From: Shewanella sp. CG12_big_fil_rev_8_21_14_0_65_47_15
GTDB lineage: Bacteria > Pseudomonadota > Gammaproteobacteria > Enterobacterales > Shewanellaceae
Direction of reading: 5' to 3'
Length of the DNA: 64,000 nt
Assembly (NCBI RefSeq): GCF_002783505.1
Contig: NZ_PFGL01000021.1
Coordinates: forward strand, 48,196 to 112,195
Positions 63,099 to 64,000 of this stretch are shown here, in pieces; position 1 is the first letter of the stretch; the number at the start of each line of letters is the position of its first letter. Below the pieces are notes generated by a model, which was not told the DNA's origin, did not search any database, and saw only the letters and a list, made by a program, of their open reading frames with translations. Made by a program: the position numbers and the translations under genes.

Positions 63099-63582
63099 TA
63101 TGCGCTCCTGGGTATTAAAGGCTGATTATAAAAAGCGAAATTAAGCCATTCGACGGATCTAAATATCAAACTCGTGCAATCAGTTTAGTCGTTTTAGGCT
63201 AATGTCGATAAAAATTTGGTCGCTGAGGGGGAAAGAGCTTAAGGGCAGCTAAGCCTCGGACGGTCGCTATCCATGATAGTGCTTAATTGGGTTAATCTCT
63301 GTGGATTTCTGATAGCCATTCTTACCAAAAATGGGATGTCTGAGCTTTTTTTTTTCCTGGATGCTCGAACGTGGCATCTGCTGTATAAGACGTACTAATG
63401 TCGCGATCACAGGATGTGAAAAAGCGGCCATGCCACCAACGATCACTTCTATGATTGTGCTTAATTTGGTTACTCCCTGTGTATTTTTGATAGCAGATTT
63501 TTATTTAAAATTTATGGCTGTCCGCTCTTTTGCTTTAATCCGCTTTATTGAAACTGGAATAAGTTGATGTATTTCAAATATA
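63099..63582. other. Non-coding region with a degenerate direct repeat
   Basis: No credible gene. About 51 bp at 63266-63316 recurs imperfectly at 63444-63494 (shared core GTGCTTAATT, then GTTA and CTGTG), 178 bp apart. A 78-codon frame over this part has no ribosome binding site and no family. Confidence 0.5.
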
Positions 63583-63847
63583 AAAATCAAAGTCGTGGGG
63601 CTTCACCCCACACCCGACCAAAAGAGGAAAAACGCTTGTTCCCCTTTTGGATATCCCCCGGCGTCCCTAGCGAAGTTACATGCATTGATTAGTGGCTTCG
63701 TGCTTATTCGAAAATAGCTAACGCTTCCGATGGTACATCCCCTATTAATTAAATAAAGAATCCGAAAGCTAACTCAGCATCCATGCCAAGCTCACGTTAT
63801 TTTCTTCAACGCCCTTTAGCAACTTCGCAAGGGATGGTGTATTCCTT
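63583..63847 (+). repeat. Modular palindromic repeat, copy D
   Basis: About 265 bp, oriented as A and C. It starts AAATCAAAGTCGTGGGG and keeps the first hairpin. Its second stem is CCAAAAG/CTTTTGG with changed inner bases. Then come CCCTAGCGAAGTTACATGCATT, a GGTACATCC module, an AGCATCCATGC module and a CAACTTCGCAAGGGATGG end. Confidence 0.82.
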
Positions 63848-64000
63848 AAACTCTGGTGTTAATGGTCAATGATTAAGGCATAAAAGTTATGCCTGTCCGC
63901 AATTTTTATTCTTCTACCTCATTGATAATTTGGTATTTGAACCTAGAGCATAATCGCCAACGGTAGGCGAGTTATAGTAGCCATTATATTGATCCAATAA
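63848..64000. other. Right-edge sequence with no recognised feature
   Basis: About 150 bp, AT-rich, with a short CGCC/GGCG hairpin near 63957. No gene seen before the window ends. Confidence 0.3.

Noticed and set aside
1..64000. CRISPR arrays, tRNA and rRNA genes
   Set aside because: I looked for regularly spaced repeats, and for T-arm-like GGTTCGAATCC and CCA ends, and found none.

Overview
The window is chromosomal DNA of a gammaproteobacterium, very probably a Shewanella. The basis is recognition of gene families and gene order from memory: prfB with its in-frame UGA next to lysS, a very large fused formate dehydrogenase, and a metH/cobalamin salvage block. No database search was possible. 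Most of the window is ordinary housekeeping and metabolic sequence.

Layout. 0-6.3 kb: tail of an OhrR/MarR-type regulator, GlpD-like FAD oxidoreductase, rlmC, a histidine-kinase remnant, chrA and a chemoreceptor. 6.4-10.7 kb: a 1421-residue fused formate dehydrogenase on the minus strand. 11.1-15.2 kb: prfB (programmed +1 frameshift), lysS, pbpG. 15.3-20.7 kb: chaA, then a two-gene envelope operon (MORN-repeat protein and a 757-residue lipoprotein). 20.9-26.8 kb: a Tat-exported dienelactone-hydrolase-like protein and a three-gene periplasmic molybdenum hydroxylase operon whose genes overlap by 4 nt.

26.8-42 kb is an accessory region. It starts after repeat copy A (27.6 kb) and ends near repeat copies E and B (41.7 and 44.0 kb). 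AT-rich genes (HEPN protein, coiled-coil membrane protein, ParA ATPase plus a small partner) are followed by a compact six-gene minus-strand operon: alpha/beta hydrolase with Cys at the nucleophile position, acetoacetate-decarboxylase-like protein, patatin lipase with an extra C-terminal domain, GMC/cholesterol-oxidase-like flavoprotein, calcineurin-like metallophosphoesterase and a CHAT caspase-like protease. Two related copies of a tiny membrane-peptide gene flank this operon as direct repeats. It is the best candidate here for an undescribed system: lipid-oxidising and lipid-hydrolysing enzymes combined with a caspase-like protease.

42-64 kb: SDR/LysR pair, metH, and divergently a cobalamin salvage locus (cobC, cobalamin riboswitch, btuD, btuC, cobT, cobS, cobU, cobQ/cbiP, cobO). 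Repeat copy C and a lone SIR2-like gene, together with a DUF2235 gene, separate this from btuF. Small genes (P-loop kinase, GNAT, MAPEG, two small envelope proteins) and repeat copy D end the window.

A family of modular palindromic repeats (copies A-E) has variable stems that keep their pairing between copies. Copies sit at the edges of most accessory segments. No tRNA, rRNA, CRISPR array or complete insertion sequence was seen.
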